64,000 nt of DNA from Streptomyces fagopyri (GTDB lineage Bacteria > Actinomycetota > Actinomycetes > Streptomycetales > Streptomycetaceae), in contig NZ_CP045643.1 in assembly GCF_009498275.1 (NCBI RefSeq), forward strand, positions 8,060,001 through 8,124,000, written 5' to 3'. The position numbers and the translations under genes were made by a program. Below are positions 19,894-29,363 of this stretch, in pieces. The notes under the pieces were generated by a model. That model was not told the DNA's origin. It worked only from the letters and a program-made list of their open reading frames with translations, and made no database searches. The first letter of the stretch is position 1. The number at the start of each line of letters is the position of its first letter.

Positions 19894-21603
19894 ATGGCGC
19901 CGGAACGCACCCCGGGCCCTGGAGGCACCAGCCTCCCCGGCATGCCCCGCTCCGCACCCGCGACGGTGGCCCGCTCCTCGGCGGACCGGTTCCCGCAGAG
20001 CCCCAACTCGGCCTCCTCCGGCGGGGACGACGGTCCGAGCCGCGAAGAGGTCCAGCAGCGGATCAGTTCCCTCTACGACCGGGCCGAGACCGCCACCGGG
20101 AACTACAACGCGACCCGCGCGATGACCACCGGTTCACGCAGTCGCCTCAACCCGGCCCGGGATAACGGGCGCAGGGGTACCGACGCCACTCTCGACGACG
20201 TGTCCCGGCCCTGGTTCGACGTGGGCCGTGCCCAGTTGGGTCCGACGGTGCCGGCGAGGCTGCCGGCCGACAGAATGCCGAGGCGCACGGCCGAGGCGCG
20301 CCCCGCCGTTCCCTCGAAGCGTCTGGAGGGCGGACCCTCCGCCCGCGCCCTGGAGGCCGCGGGCCGCCCCGTTCCGGAGCTTACCGCCGGACCGGGAGCG
20401 GGGCCCGTGGCCGAGTTGACCGCCGGACCGGCGGCAGGGCCTGTGGCGGAGCTCGCCTCCGGGAGGGCTGTCGCGGCGCTGCCGGCCGGGACGGGGGCAC
20501 GGCAGGAGGCCGTCAAGGCCCTGCCCGCCCCGGCCGCCGAGTCCTCTCACTCCTCGCTGAAGAACCGCAAGGAGCAGAACCGGCGCAAGCTCGCACTCGC
20601 CCGTGAACTGCTGTCCCGGCACGTCGTCCAGCAGCGGATCGCCCCGATCGCGGCGATCGAGGCGCGGCCGCCTCAGGAGGTCTGGCCCACCCCGGAGGAC
20701 CAGGTCCGCCGCGAGGCCGAGGACCAGTGGCGGCGCGCGCAGTCGGCCGGGCTGGGTATGGGCGCACCCGTGGACACGGCCGCACACGGGGGCATGGGTG
20801 CCCCCGTCGGCATGGACGCGTCCCTCGGTGCGGGAACGCCTCTCACCTCGGACATGACGTTCCCCTCCGACACGACGTTCACGTCGGGCATGACCTTCGC
20901 CTCGGACACGGCGTTCGCCTCGGGCACCGCCTACGCTCCGGAGCTGTCGTACGCCCAGGACATGGCCTACGCCCCCGTCCAGCTCCCGGCCCCGGAACCG
21001 GTCCGTGCGCAGGACCTGGTCCGTGCCCAGGAGATGTCTTTCGCCCAGGAGTCGCCCGCTGTTTCGGAGGCGGCCCACATCCCCGCCATGAGCGTCGCCC
21101 CCGCCCCGTCGGTCGGGTCCGCTCCGTTCGCCCCGTCCGTCGTTCCCGGCCCGTCCTTCGCCCCGGTCTCACCTGTCGACGCGGCGGTGCCCACCACCGC
21201 GGGCATGGTCATGGGCGGCGGCGACACATCGGGCTCGGGGTACGACATGAAGGCCGCCAAGGCGCTGGCCTTCGCCCGTGCCCAGATCGGCAGGCCGTGC
21301 GTCTGGGGCGCGGCCGGACCGGGCTCGTACGACTGCGCGGGGCTCACCCGGGCCGCCTGGATGGTGGCCGGGGTCGCACTCCCGCGTACCGCGCGCGACC
21401 AGGCGACGGCGACCACGGCGATCCCGCTCACCGACATCCGGGTCGGCGACCTGATCTTCTTCTACGGCGACGTCAGCCATGTCGGGCTGTACATCGGCGA
21501 CAGCATGATGATCCACGCGCCGAGCCCGGGGGCGTACATACGCGAGGAGTCGATCTTCTACGCCGGACAGGCGGCGATCCACAGCGCGGCGCGGCCCGCG
21601 TAA
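19894..21603 (+). CDS. NlpC/P60 (C40) cell-wall endopeptidase-type protein under riboswitch control
   Basis: 569-residue protein. The C-terminal 120 residues are an NlpC/P60 domain with catalytic Cys (SYDCAGLTRAAW), His (DVSHVGLYIGD) and the third polar residue (MMIHAPSPG). Near the N-terminus is a short coiled-coil-like stretch (EEVQQRISSLYDRAE). The middle is long and low in complexity, with TSDMTFPSDTTF / TSGMTFASDTAF repeats. No classical signal peptide is obvious, so the export route is unclear. The start is the ATG at 19894 behind GGAAGGAG; a GTG at 19870 lies inside the riboswitch and is rejected. Expected role: cleaving peptide stems of peptidoglycan, in germination or growth. Confidence 0.88.
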   Translation: MAPERTPGPGGTSLPGMPRSAPATVARSSADRFPQSPNSASSGGDDGPSREEVQQRISSLYDRAETATGNYNATRAMTTGSRSRLNPARDNGRRGTDATLDDVSRPWFDVGRAQLGPTVPARLPADRMPRRTAEARPAVPSKRLEGGPSARALEAAGRPVPELTAGPGAGPVAELTAGPAAGPVAELASGRAVAALPAGTGARQEAVKALPAPAAESSHSSLKNRKEQNRRKLALARELLSRHVVQQRIAPIAAIEARPPQEVWPTPEDQVRREAEDQWRRAQSAGLGMGAPVDTAAHGGMGAPVGMDASLGAGTPLTSDMTFPSDTTFTSGMTFASDTAFASGTAYAPELSYAQDMAYAPVQLPAPEPVRAQDLVRAQEMSFAQESPAVSEAAHIPAMSVAPAPSVGSAPFAPSVVPGPSFAPVSPVDAAVPTTAGMVMGGGDTSGSGYDMKAAKALAFARAQIGRPCVWGAAGPGSYDCAGLTRAAWMVAGVALPRTARDQATATTAIPLTDIRVGDLIFFYGDVSHVGLYIGDSMMIHAPSPGAYIREESIFYAGQAAIHSAARPA

Positions 21604-21686
21604 GGGGCGGGCGGGCTCGCGTACGGCCCAAGTCCTCCGACCTGACGAGGGGTCGCCCAGGCGGCGACCGGCCTGGCACGACCTGA

Positions 21687-21719
21687 ACGGCGCCCGTACC
21701 GATGCGGGACGGGCGCCGT
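21687..21719 (+). terminator. Hairpin terminator after the NlpC/P60 gene
   Basis: An 11-bp perfect stem (ACGGCGCCCGT and complement) with an 11-base loop, 84 bases after the stop codon. Confidence 0.6.
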
Positions 21720-22438
21720 GCATCCGCGTCGGGCAGGCGTGCCGGTACACGCGGCGAGGCGCCGAACGGGCCCCCGCGGATGACTACTTGCCCGAGAGGG
21801 GCATGGACGTCGCAGTCCCGTCGGTGAGCACCGACGTGTCGTCTGACGGCTCGGTGGGGGGAGGCTCCGGCGGCGGGCTCGGCGGGCTCGGCGGGCTCGG
21901 CGGGCTCGGCGGGCTCGGCGGGTTCGGCGGGTTCGGCGGACTCCGCGGACTGGCAGGCCCATGTGCGTCTCCAGCGGCGAGAGTTGACGGAAGGCGTCGT
22001 CGCTAGCGGGCGACAGGGGAGTGGTAGCCGCTTTCGCGCGCGTGGCGCGGCCGCTCTGTGGTCCCGGAGACAGGCCGGTCGAACGCGGAAGGTGCCCAGC
22101 GACACCGGCCCGGCGCCTCCTCCGTGGAGCCCCCGGTGCCCGCGCAGGTGACGTACCGTCCGCTCGTCCCTGGCGGAGACGCGACGGCATGGGTGTCCAG
22201 GCGCCGGCGCCTGGACACCGGCGCGGTGGCGAGGCGACGCGGTCGCACAACTCGGCGACAGGGATGCCGCCTTGGCGCGCCCTTGTGGTGGCGGACACCA
22301 GTCGATCAAGTCCGTTCGGTGCGTACCCGCGGTGTTCGCGGCGTGTTCAGTCCGTGGTCGCCGGTGTGCCCGAAGCTTCGCCGGGAGCGTGAGCGCGCTC
22401 CTTGTCTGCCCGACCCCCTGAAAAGAGGACCGGCCACC
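21720..22438. other. Long spacer with 9-bp tandem repeat and possible decayed leftward gene
   Basis: No intact gene. A 9-bp unit GGGCTCGGC is repeated five times exactly and then in two variants at 21875-21937. On the minus strand the frame ending at the TAG 21784-21786 reads as a proline-rich linker and a plausible C-terminus (DDTSVLTDGTATSMPLSGK), while a different minus frame further upstream reads DDAFRQLSPLETHMGLP; this mixture suggests a gene broken by frameshift in the repeat, but I cannot identify it. A 28-bp palindrome lies at 22192-22219. Confidence 0.35.
22192..22219. repeat. 28-bp perfect palindrome
   Basis: Fourteen bases beginning GGTGTCCAGGCGCC are followed immediately by their exact reverse complement, with no spacer. 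It lies 220 bases upstream of the lamin-tail protein gene in otherwise non-coding DNA. It could be an operator for a dimeric regulator or, as RNA, a long stem with a tight loop. Confidence 0.85.
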
Positions 22439-23857
22439 TTGCGTACGCACTGGCGTAGACAAGCCCCCATCACCGCCGCCGCCCTGACCCTCCTCGCCCT
22501 CGGTCTGTCCGGTGCGCCCGCTTCGGCGCAGGACCCGTCCACGGTGCGGATCAACGAGGTCGAGTCGAGCGGCGGCAGCCCCGGCGACTGGATCGAACTC
22601 GTCAACACCGGGACCGCCGCGGTCGACGTGTCCGGGTGGATCGTCAAGGACAACGACAACTCCCACTCCTACAAGATCGGCAAGAAGACGTCGATCGCTC
22701 CGGGCGCCTTCCTTGCACTGGACGTCGAGTCGTCGTTCGGGCTGGGGAGTTCGGACTCCGCGCGGCTGTTCCAGACGGACGGTTCCACTCTGGTGGACTC
22801 CTACACCTGGACCGATCACGCCGGCACCACATACGGGCGGTGCGCGGACGGCACCGGCGCGTTCACGACCACGACGGCGCCGACCAAGGGCGCGGCGAAC
22901 GCCTGCGGGACCACCGGCGGCGGGGGTGAGCCGCCTGCCGTCACCACGTGGCCGGGCGGCGCGGCGGTCACCGTCGCGGACGGTTCGAACGTGTTCGGGG
23001 AGAACCTCAGCGGGCTGTCCTTCGAGAGCGAGAGCGTGCTCTGGGCGGTGAACAACGGCCCCGGCAAGCTGTACCGGCTCGTGCCCAACGGCGCGACGTG
23101 GCGCCCCGATCCGGCCGGCGGCTGGGGATCCGGCAAGGCCCTGCACTACGCGGGCGGCAGTGGCGACCCCGACGCCGAGGGCGTGGTCGTCACCCCCGAC
23201 GGCATGTTCGTCGCCACCGAGCGGGACAACGGCAAGAGCTCCACCAGCCTGCCGAAGATCCTGCGCTTCGACGCGTCCTCCACCGCCTCCTCGCTGAACG
23301 CGACCGCGGAGTGGAACCTCACCTCCGACCTGCCCTCTCTGCCCGCCAACTCCGGTCCCGAGGGCATCTCGTGGATCCCGGACACCTACCTGACCGCGCA
23401 CGGACTGCGCGACGAGCACACCGGCGCCGTCTACGACCCGGCCGCCTACCCCGGCCACGGAAGCGGTCTCTTCTTCACCGGTGTCGAGGACAACGGCACC
23501 GTCTACGCCTACGCCCTCGACCAGTCGGGCGGCGGATACACCCGCGTCGCCACCATCGCCAGCGGCTTTTCCGGGGTGATGGACCTGGAGTTCGAGCCGG
23601 CCACCGGTCACCTGTGGGCGGCCTGCGACGACACCTGCGAGGGCCGGACCTCGACCCTCGACATCAACGCCCAGGGCAAGTTCGCGGTCACCCACACCTA
23701 TGACCGTCCCACCGGCATGGCCAACTACAACAACGAGGGATTCGCGATCGCCCCCCAGTCCGCCTGCGCCGCCGGTCACAAGCCGGTCGTGTGGTCCGAC
23801 GACACGAACGACGGCGGCCACGCACTGCGCGCCGGCACGCTGAACTGCACCCCCTGA
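22439..23857 (+). CDS. Secreted lamin-tail-domain protein with C-terminal propeller-like region
   Basis: 472-residue exported protein. Signal peptide: MRTHWRRQAPITAAALTLLA then LGLSGAPASA, with likely cleavage after ASA. A lamin tail domain follows at about 33-150 (VRINEVESSGG, DWIELVNTG, DVSGWIVKDND, FQTDGSTLVDSYTW), an Ig-like fold found in secreted actinobacterial proteins. The remaining 300 residues have esterase-like / SdiA-regulated beta-propeller features (LSGLSFESESVLWAVNNGPGK, NEGFAIAPQ) of unknown substrate. TTG start at 22439 with AAAAGAGGA upstream, chosen because it starts directly at the signal peptide. Confidence 0.85.
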   Translation: MRTHWRRQAPITAAALTLLALGLSGAPASAQDPSTVRINEVESSGGSPGDWIELVNTGTAAVDVSGWIVKDNDNSHSYKIGKKTSIAPGAFLALDVESSFGLGSSDSARLFQTDGSTLVDSYTWTDHAGTTYGRCADGTGAFTTTTAPTKGAANACGTTGGGGEPPAVTTWPGGAAVTVADGSNVFGENLSGLSFESESVLWAVNNGPGKLYRLVPNGATWRPDPAGGWGSGKALHYAGGSGDPDAEGVVVTPDGMFVATERDNGKSSTSLPKILRFDASSTASSLNATAEWNLTSDLPSLPANSGPEGISWIPDTYLTAHGLRDEHTGAVYDPAAYPGHGSGLFFTGVEDNGTVYAYALDQSGGGYTRVATIASGFSGVMDLEFEPATGHLWAACDDTCEGRTSTLDINAQGKFAVTHTYDRPTGMANYNNEGFAIAPQSACAAGHKPVVWSDDTNDGGHALRAGTLNCTP

Positions 23858-24011
23858 CACCGGAGGGGCGGGGCGGGGTGCGCGACAGGCGCTCCCGCCC
23901 CGCCTCGCTCGGTGTCAGAGGGTGCTCATGGGCACCCGGGAAGGTCCGCGAGGAGGGCCGCGGTCGCCGGTGGGAGCCGGCTGAGCGCCCCGGGCGCCGA
24001 CGACTCTCCCG

Positions 24012-24845
24012 TCAGCGGGCGTGCGACGGGGGGACCCGGCCTCCCCGGTGCGCGGGGGAGGCGGTACCGGCCGGACCGGACACGGACGCGGTGTCGCCCC
24101 ATGTGCCGTCCCCGAGCACGACCTCGGGGTCGAACATGACGATCACGGCGGCGACCAGGAGAACCATCAGCGGGCCGGCGATCATGACGAGGAGGAACGC
24201 CAGCAGGCCCGCGGAGGACTGCGAGGCCGAGGGCGCCCGGGTGAGGTGAACCGTCACAGCGGCCATGCCGGTGTAGTGCATCCCGGTCACCGCGACTCCC
24301 ATGACGAGGCTCGCTCCCAGACTCGCCCACAGCCCGTGCACGGAGACCGCCGCCCACAGTGCCGCGGTGGCGGCGACGACGGCGATGACCACGGACAACG
24401 CCACGGTCCCCGCGTCGTAGTGCAGGTTCCCGTGCGTGCGGATGGCCGCCATACCGAGGTAGTGCATCGCGGCCACCCCGAGCCCGGTGATGACGCCGGC
24501 CACGCCCAGAGTGGTCGGCCGCGCGCCCCGGTAGCCGACCAGGAAGACACCGAGGGAGACGACGACGATGGCGACGACGAGGCTGAGCACGGTGGTCACC
24601 GGGTCGTAGCGCACCAGGGCACCCTGCACGCTGAAGCCGATCATGGCGATGAAGTGCATGGTCCATATGCCGCAGCCGATGGACACGGCGCCCAGTGTCA
24701 GCCAGCCGGCTCTTCGCGCCTGGTGGGTACGCCGCAGCGACCGTGTCGTGCACCGCAGCCCGAGCGCCGCCCCGAGGCACGCCATCAGATAGGCCGCGAT
24801 CGGGGTGACGGGCCCGTAGTAGAAGTCGGAAACGGTGGCGGTCAT
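24012..24845 (-). CDS. MHYT-domain membrane sensor protein
   Basis: 277 residues with seven predicted membrane helices and the three diagnostic motifs TMHFIAM, AMHYLGM and GMHYTGM, thought to coordinate copper and sense a diatomic gas (O2, CO or NO). No GGDEF, EAL or kinase output domain is attached, so signalling would need a partner. The start region has AAGGGATCG ahead of ATG 24845. Confidence 0.92.
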   Translation of the reverse strand: MTATVSDFYYGPVTPIAAYLMACLGAALGLRCTTRSLRRTHQARRAGWLTLGAVSIGCGIWTMHFIAMIGFSVQGALVRYDPVTTVLSLVVAIVVVSLGVFLVGYRGARPTTLGVAGVITGLGVAAMHYLGMAAIRTHGNLHYDAGTVALSVVIAVVAATAALWAAVSVHGLWASLGASLVMGVAVTGMHYTGMAAVTVHLTRAPSASQSSAGLLAFLLVMIAGPLMVLLVAAVIVMFDPEVVLGDGTWGDTASVSGPAGTASPAHRGGRVPPSHAR

Positions 24846-25396
24846 GGAAACGATCCCTTTTCATGCTGGACGGCAGGGGAGGTACCGGGAACCTGGTGCG
24901 CACCCGCGGGGCGGTGTGACGTGCCCTCACCCCGGTTTCGCGTCATCCGAGGCGCGACGGGAGCGAAACCGGCGTGCGGCCCTCCGCTCGGGAGGGCGCC
25001 GCGGCACCGCGATGTGGTGTGGAAGACACGACGCGAGGTCCTCGGCTTCCCCCGGTGACCGCGTACGTGTGCCGACGCGACCGGGCCGGCGTGGCGTGGC
25101 ACGCGGAGCCCTGGCGCGGTCGGGACGGTTCCAGCGGTCGGATCAAGCCACTTGGCTGGCTTGTTCGCAATTCAAGCACACCTTGCCCACCGTTCCGCCC
25201 CATCCGGACTTCCGCCCTCCGAAGCGACGTACCGTCAGCTCGCGACGCGAAGGCGGCAATGGCCCGCCGGGCACGCGGCCGGGCACGCGGCCGGGAACAG
25301 GGCCGGTCGTGCCCGGCGGGAACAATCGATGCGCGTGGCCGGAGCCGGGCCGGCCGGTCCGGCTGTTCCGGGGGCGGCGTTCCGGGCCGACCGCCG
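24846..25396. other. Spacer between MHYT and diacylglycerol-kinase-like genes
   Basis: About 550 bases without a credible gene on either strand. It holds the terminator hairpin at 25263-25320 and a short AT-richer stretch near 25150-25180. Confidence 0.4.
25263..25320 (-). terminator. Hairpin terminator of the diacylglycerol-kinase-like gene
   Basis: A 13-bp perfect stem (CCCGCCGGGCACG and complement) with a 32-base loop containing a GGGCACGCGGCC-type repeat, 77 bases past the stop of the leftward gene. Confidence 0.5.
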
Positions 25397-26767
25397 TCAG
25401 GGGCGCGGGGCGGTGCCCTCGGTGTGGACGGGCCGGCGGCCGGGGTGCTTCCGGCCCGCGGTCGTCGCGAGTTCGCGCAACCGGCGCCAGTTCAGGGGCG
25501 GTCGGGGATCGGGCACACCGGGACGTCGTCTGGGTACCCGGACGCGCAGCGCGCCCGGTTCGACGCGGCAGTGGACCGGGGTGGGCAGCGTCAGGGCCTC
25601 GCCGTCGACGCCGGCCTCGATCTCCGGTCGGTCCGCGTCGACGACCACCTCACGGGTGGTGAGGACCGCGAGGCCGTCCGCCGACGGATCCAGCACCAGG
25701 GCCGCCGCCTCGGCCGCGCTGTCGACCTTGATCCCGAGGACGCCGAGCAGCCCGGAGTCGAGCCGCTCGCGGCGGCCGATCCCGGCCGGATCGTTCGTGC
25801 GGTAGGCATTGTTGCTGACCAGCACCGCCTGGGGGGCGTCGAGCGTCGCGCCCTCGGTGCGGACGGTGAGCCGCGGCCCGCGTCTGCGGGTGAGCAGCTC
25901 GGGCAGGAGCTCCAGGATGGTACCGATCTTGTCGTCGCGGTACGCCGGGCTCTGGACGACCGCCGCGTACGCGCCGAAGGAGGCGTTGTTGACGAACGGA
26001 TGCCCTCCGGCGAAGCCGAGGTCCACACGGAGTTCGACGCCGTTGGTGAGGGCGTCGAGGCAGCGCGCGGGGTCGTCGCGGTCGAGTCCGAGGTCCATCG
26101 CGAAGTGGTTGCGGGTACCGGCGCAGACGACCAGGAACGGCAGACCGTGTTCGGCGGCGACGGCCGCGACGAGCGCCTGCGTGCCGTCGCCGCCCGCGAC
26201 GCCCAGCAGATCGGCGCCGTCGGCGACGGCCGAGCGCGCCAGCGCCGTGACGTCCTGGTGCTCGTCGGGGTCGAGGAGGACGACCCGCGCGCCGAGCCGT
26301 TCGGCCTTCTCCACCAGGCCGAACCTCGCCACCTTCCCACCACCGGAACGAGGGTTCATGACGAGGAAAGGGCGGCGCGGGGGCGCCGTCCGGTGTTCCC
26401 TGGCGGGCCGGAAGCGGGGGCCGTCGCCGCGCAGCGCGTAACGGCCGGCCCAGACGGCCGCTGCCCACAGCAGCAGGGACACCGGCACGGCCCACAGCAG
26501 GAAGAGCGCGAACAGGGTGACGACGGCGGCGGGCGTGGCCACCGCCAGCAGCGCCGCCACCCAGCGCAGCGGGCCACGCCGGGTCAGCGTCCACCAGGTC
26601 GCGGCCGCCGTGACGACCACGCCGACGAGCGCGACCGCGAGCAGCAGGACGCCGCCCAGGCCGCCCTTGGCCAGCGGCAGCAGCACCGCCAGCGCCGCCG
26701 TGGTCAGTGCGGCTCTGGCCGCCCACCGCCGTCCGCCACGGACCGCTCCGCTCGTGTCCTCGGTCAT
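25397..26767 (-). CDS. Diacylglycerol kinase family lipid kinase with N-terminal membrane segments
   Basis: 456 residues. Three to four hydrophobic helices in the first 110 residues are followed by a DAGK catalytic domain: MNPRSGGGKV (137-146), the GGDGT nucleotide loop (192-196) and DLGFAGGHPFVNNASFG. Members phosphorylate diacylglycerol, ceramide-like or sphingoid lipids; which one is not determinable here. The membrane anchor would put the kinase at its lipid substrate. Start ATG 26767 with CTGGAGGAGCG immediately upstream. Confidence 0.88.
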   Translation of the reverse strand: MTEDTSGAVRGGRRWAARAALTTAALAVLLPLAKGGLGGVLLLAVALVGVVVTAAATWWTLTRRGPLRWVAALLAVATPAAVVTLFALFLLWAVPVSLLLWAAAVWAGRYALRGDGPRFRPAREHRTAPPRRPFLVMNPRSGGGKVARFGLVEKAERLGARVVLLDPDEHQDVTALARSAVADGADLLGVAGGDGTQALVAAVAAEHGLPFLVVCAGTRNHFAMDLGLDRDDPARCLDALTNGVELRVDLGFAGGHPFVNNASFGAYAAVVQSPAYRDDKIGTILELLPELLTRRRGPRLTVRTEGATLDAPQAVLVSNNAYRTNDPAGIGRRERLDSGLLGVLGIKVDSAAEAAALVLDPSADGLAVLTTREVVVDADRPEIEAGVDGEALTLPTPVHCRVEPGALRVRVPRRRPGVPDPRPPLNWRRLRELATTAGRKHPGRRPVHTEGTAPRP

Positions 26768-26817
26768 CGCTCCTCCAGGGATGCGCGGATGCGTCGATGC
26801 ACGGGTGTGCCGAAGCG

Positions 26818-26849
26818 CGGGTGCGCCGGTGTACGGGTGCGCCGGTGTA
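26818..26849. repeat. 16-bp tandem repeat (two copies)
   Basis: Two exact copies of CGGGTGCGCCGGTGTA, flanked by degenerate copies, in the 363-base divergent spacer between the lipid kinase and the response regulator genes. Nothing else was recognised in that spacer apart from the ribosome-binding sites. Confidence 0.8.
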
Positions 26850-27130
26850 CGGATGCGCGTGGGCTTGGATCAACGGTGCCCGGCCGGTGCGGCCCACTCC
26901 ACCACAGACGGCGCGCGGAGCGATCAAGGACCCGGTGCGGGCGCGGCCCGTCACCCGGGAAGGGGATCCGGGCGAGCCGGCCGGACGGCGGCCGGGCCGC
27001 GCTCGGGAAGGGGCCGTGGGTACCCCTCGGGAACGGGGACGGCGCCACTGATGCACGATGGGCGGCGGCGGACCACGGACCGGGCCGGGTCCGTGGCGCG
27101 GAGAGACGGCGGCGCGGAGGGACAGTGGCG

Positions 27131-27835
27131 ATGAGCGCGGACCGGGGCAGGGTCCTGGTCGTCGACGACGACGCGGCGATACGCCGCTCGCTGGAGCGCG
27201 GACTACGCCTCGGCGGATTCACCGTGGACCTGGCCGACGGCGGCCGCCCGGCGCTGGCCGTGGCCCGCAGGAGACCACCGGACGTGATCGTGCTGGACAT
27301 CTCGATGCCGGACCTCGACGGCATCGAGGTGTGCAGGACACTGCGGGGCGAGAACAACGACGTACCCGTGCTGATGCTCTCCGCGCTCGACGAGACCGCC
27401 GACCGGATAGCGGGACTCCAGGCGGGCGGCGACGACTATCTGGTCAAACCCTTCGCCCTCCAGGAGCTCGTGCTGCGCCTGGAGGCGCTGCTGCGCCGCA
27501 GACCGCCGCGCGACACCGACACCGTACGGGTCGGCGGCCTGCTGATGGACCCCGCCGCCCGCACGGTCAGCCTCGACGGCCGGCCGGTGGACCTGACCCG
27601 GCGCGAGTTCGAGCTGCTGCACGTCCTCGCGCGCAACGCCGGTCTCGTCCTCAGCCGGGATCAACTCCTGGACCGCGTATGGGGATACGACTTCGACGTG
27701 CGCACCGACGCGGTGGACACCTTCGTCAGCTACCTGCGCCGCAAACTGGAGACCTCGGACCGCGCGCGGATCATCCACACCGTGCGGGGCGTGGGCTTCG
27801 TCCTGCGGGACGACCGGGCGGAGGGGAGACGGTGA
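27131..27835 (+). CDS. OmpR/PhoB-family response regulator
   Basis: 234 residues. Receiver domain with acidic pocket VVDDD (10-14), phosphoacceptor Asp56 in VLDISMP and Lys in the YLVKPF motif; then a winged-helix DNA-binding domain (LTRREFELLHVLARNAGLVL, YLRRKLE, IHTVRGVGFVLR). ATG 27131 is eight bases after GGAGGG; a GTG six bases earlier is too close to the Shine-Dalgarno. First gene of a four-gene unit with the sensor kinase and two small exported proteins. Confidence 0.95.
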   Translation: MSADRGRVLVVDDDAAIRRSLERGLRLGGFTVDLADGGRPALAVARRRPPDVIVLDISMPDLDGIEVCRTLRGENNDVPVLMLSALDETADRIAGLQAGGDDYLVKPFALQELVLRLEALLRRRPPRDTDTVRVGGLLMDPAARTVSLDGRPVDLTRREFELLHVLARNAGLVLSRDQLLDRVWGYDFDVRTDAVDTFVSYLRRKLETSDRARIIHTVRGVGFVLRDDRAEGRR

Positions 27836-29316
27836 GGCTCTCCACGCGGATCGCACTGGCCGTCGGCGCCGCCGTGCCCGTCCTGGTCCTGGCCACCGGC
27901 TGGCTGCTGCTGCGGCTGGTGGCGACGGATCTGCACGATCAGCAGGACGCCCATCTGCGCGAACGCGCGGCCACCGTGGCCAAGGACGCCCGGGGACTGC
28001 TGCGCGCGAGCGCCGCGGACCGGTCGGCGGCCGTGGAACAGGCACGGCAGCGGCGGCTGTTCACCTCGGCCCTGGACGTCGGCGTCCGGCTCATCGGCCC
28101 GGACGGGACCTTCACCGGCGGCCCGCAGCCGGACGCCGGGGCGCCGCTGCCGCCGAGCGCGCCGGTCCCGGTCACGCTCCGCGCCGACGGGCACAGCTGG
28201 CGGATCCTGTCGACCCGGGTGACCGGCGCGCGGCCCGGAGTGCGCGGCACCCTGTGGCTGTTCGCGTCGGACACCGCCGCCGACACCCAACTGCGCCTGG
28301 TCCGGCGGCGCGCGGTGTCCGTCGCGCTGCTCGCCGCGCCGCTGTCCGGACTGCTCGCCTGGGGTGTCGCCGCCCGGGCGAGCCGGCCGCTGCGCCGACT
28401 GCAACGCCGCGCGAGCGGCCTGGACCCGCGTTCCAGCCCGACCCGCCTCGACCACACCCCGACGCGTATCGCCGAGGTGGACGATCTCGCGCACACCCTG
28501 CAGACCGTCCTGGCCCGCTACGACGAACAGGCCGGCAGAACGGCCGAGGCGCTGGCCACCGCCCGCTCCTTCGCCGCCGCCGCCTCGCACGAACTGCGCA
28601 CTCCGCTGATGAGCATGCAGACCAACCTGGAGATCCTCACCGGCCATCCGGAACTCGCCGGAACCGACCGGGACGAGGTGTTGCACGACCTGCGCCGCGA
28701 GCACGCCCGGCTGCTGGGCCTTCTGGTGATGTTGCGCGACCTCGGCCGCGGGGACCTCGTCGAGGCCGACGCCTTCGGTCCGGTGGACCTCGCCGACGTC
28801 GTGGAGGCGAGCACGGAGGAACAGCGCCGGCGCCATCCGCACGCACGGCTGTCCGGCCGCTGCGTGCCGGGCCTGCGGGTGCACGGCTGGGAACCGGGGC
28901 TGCGGACCGTGGTGGACAACCTCCTCGTCAACGCCCTGGTGCACGGGCACGGGGAGGGACGGCCCGCCCAGGTGGAGGTGAGCCTGCGCGCGAGCGGCAC
29001 CGACGTGCTCCTCGTCGTCGACGACCAGGGTCCCGGCATCCCGCCCGAACTGCGCACGCAGGTCTTCGAACGCTTCCGGCGGCGGCCCGGCAGTCCGGGC
29101 TCCGGCCTCGGACTCACCCTGGTCGCCCAGCAGATCGCCTTGCACCGGGGGCAGATCCGGGTCCTGGAACGGCCGGTGGGACCGGGCACCCGGATCGAGG
29201 TCACCCTGCCGCTCGTCAACGGCACGCAGGGCGAAGAGAACACGTTGCCGCTCCGGCGCAACTGGATGATCGCGGCGGCCGAACGGCCACAAGAATTCGA
29301 CAAGGACGACTCCTAG
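27832..29316 (+). CDS. Sensor histidine kinase
   Basis: 494-residue membrane kinase, start GTG overlapping the regulator stop (GTGA). One N-terminal helix (IALAVGAAVPVLVLATGWLL), an extracytoplasmic sensor domain of about 130 residues, a second helix (SVALLAAPLSGLLAWGVAA), HAMP, then dimerisation domain with phospho-His253 (AASHELRTPL) and ATPase domain (DNLLVNA, DDQGPGIP, GSGLGLTLV). The signal is unknown; the downstream exported proteins may modulate it. Confidence 0.95.
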   Translation: MRLSTRIALAVGAAVPVLVLATGWLLLRLVATDLHDQQDAHLRERAATVAKDARGLLRASAADRSAAVEQARQRRLFTSALDVGVRLIGPDGTFTGGPQPDAGAPLPPSAPVPVTLRADGHSWRILSTRVTGARPGVRGTLWLFASDTAADTQLRLVRRRAVSVALLAAPLSGLLAWGVAARASRPLRRLQRRASGLDPRSSPTRLDHTPTRIAEVDDLAHTLQTVLARYDEQAGRTAEALATARSFAAAASHELRTPLMSMQTNLEILTGHPELAGTDRDEVLHDLRREHARLLGLLVMLRDLGRGDLVEADAFGPVDLADVVEASTEEQRRRHPHARLSGRCVPGLRVHGWEPGLRTVVDNLLVNALVHGHGEGRPAQVEVSLRASGTDVLLVVDDQGPGIPPELRTQVFERFRRRPGSPGSGLGLTLVAQQIALHRGQIRVLERPVGPGTRIEVTLPLVNGTQGEENTLPLRRNWMIAAAERPQEFDKDDS

Positions 29317-29363
29317 TTTCCGCGGTGTGCGGGCAACCGCCCGTGAACACGGAGGAGTTCGTC

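Noticed and set aside
21558..22298. 246-codon leftward ORF across the 9-bp repeat
   Set aside because: It overlaps the end of the NlpC gene and its frame turns into arginine-threonine repeats; at best part of a broken gene.
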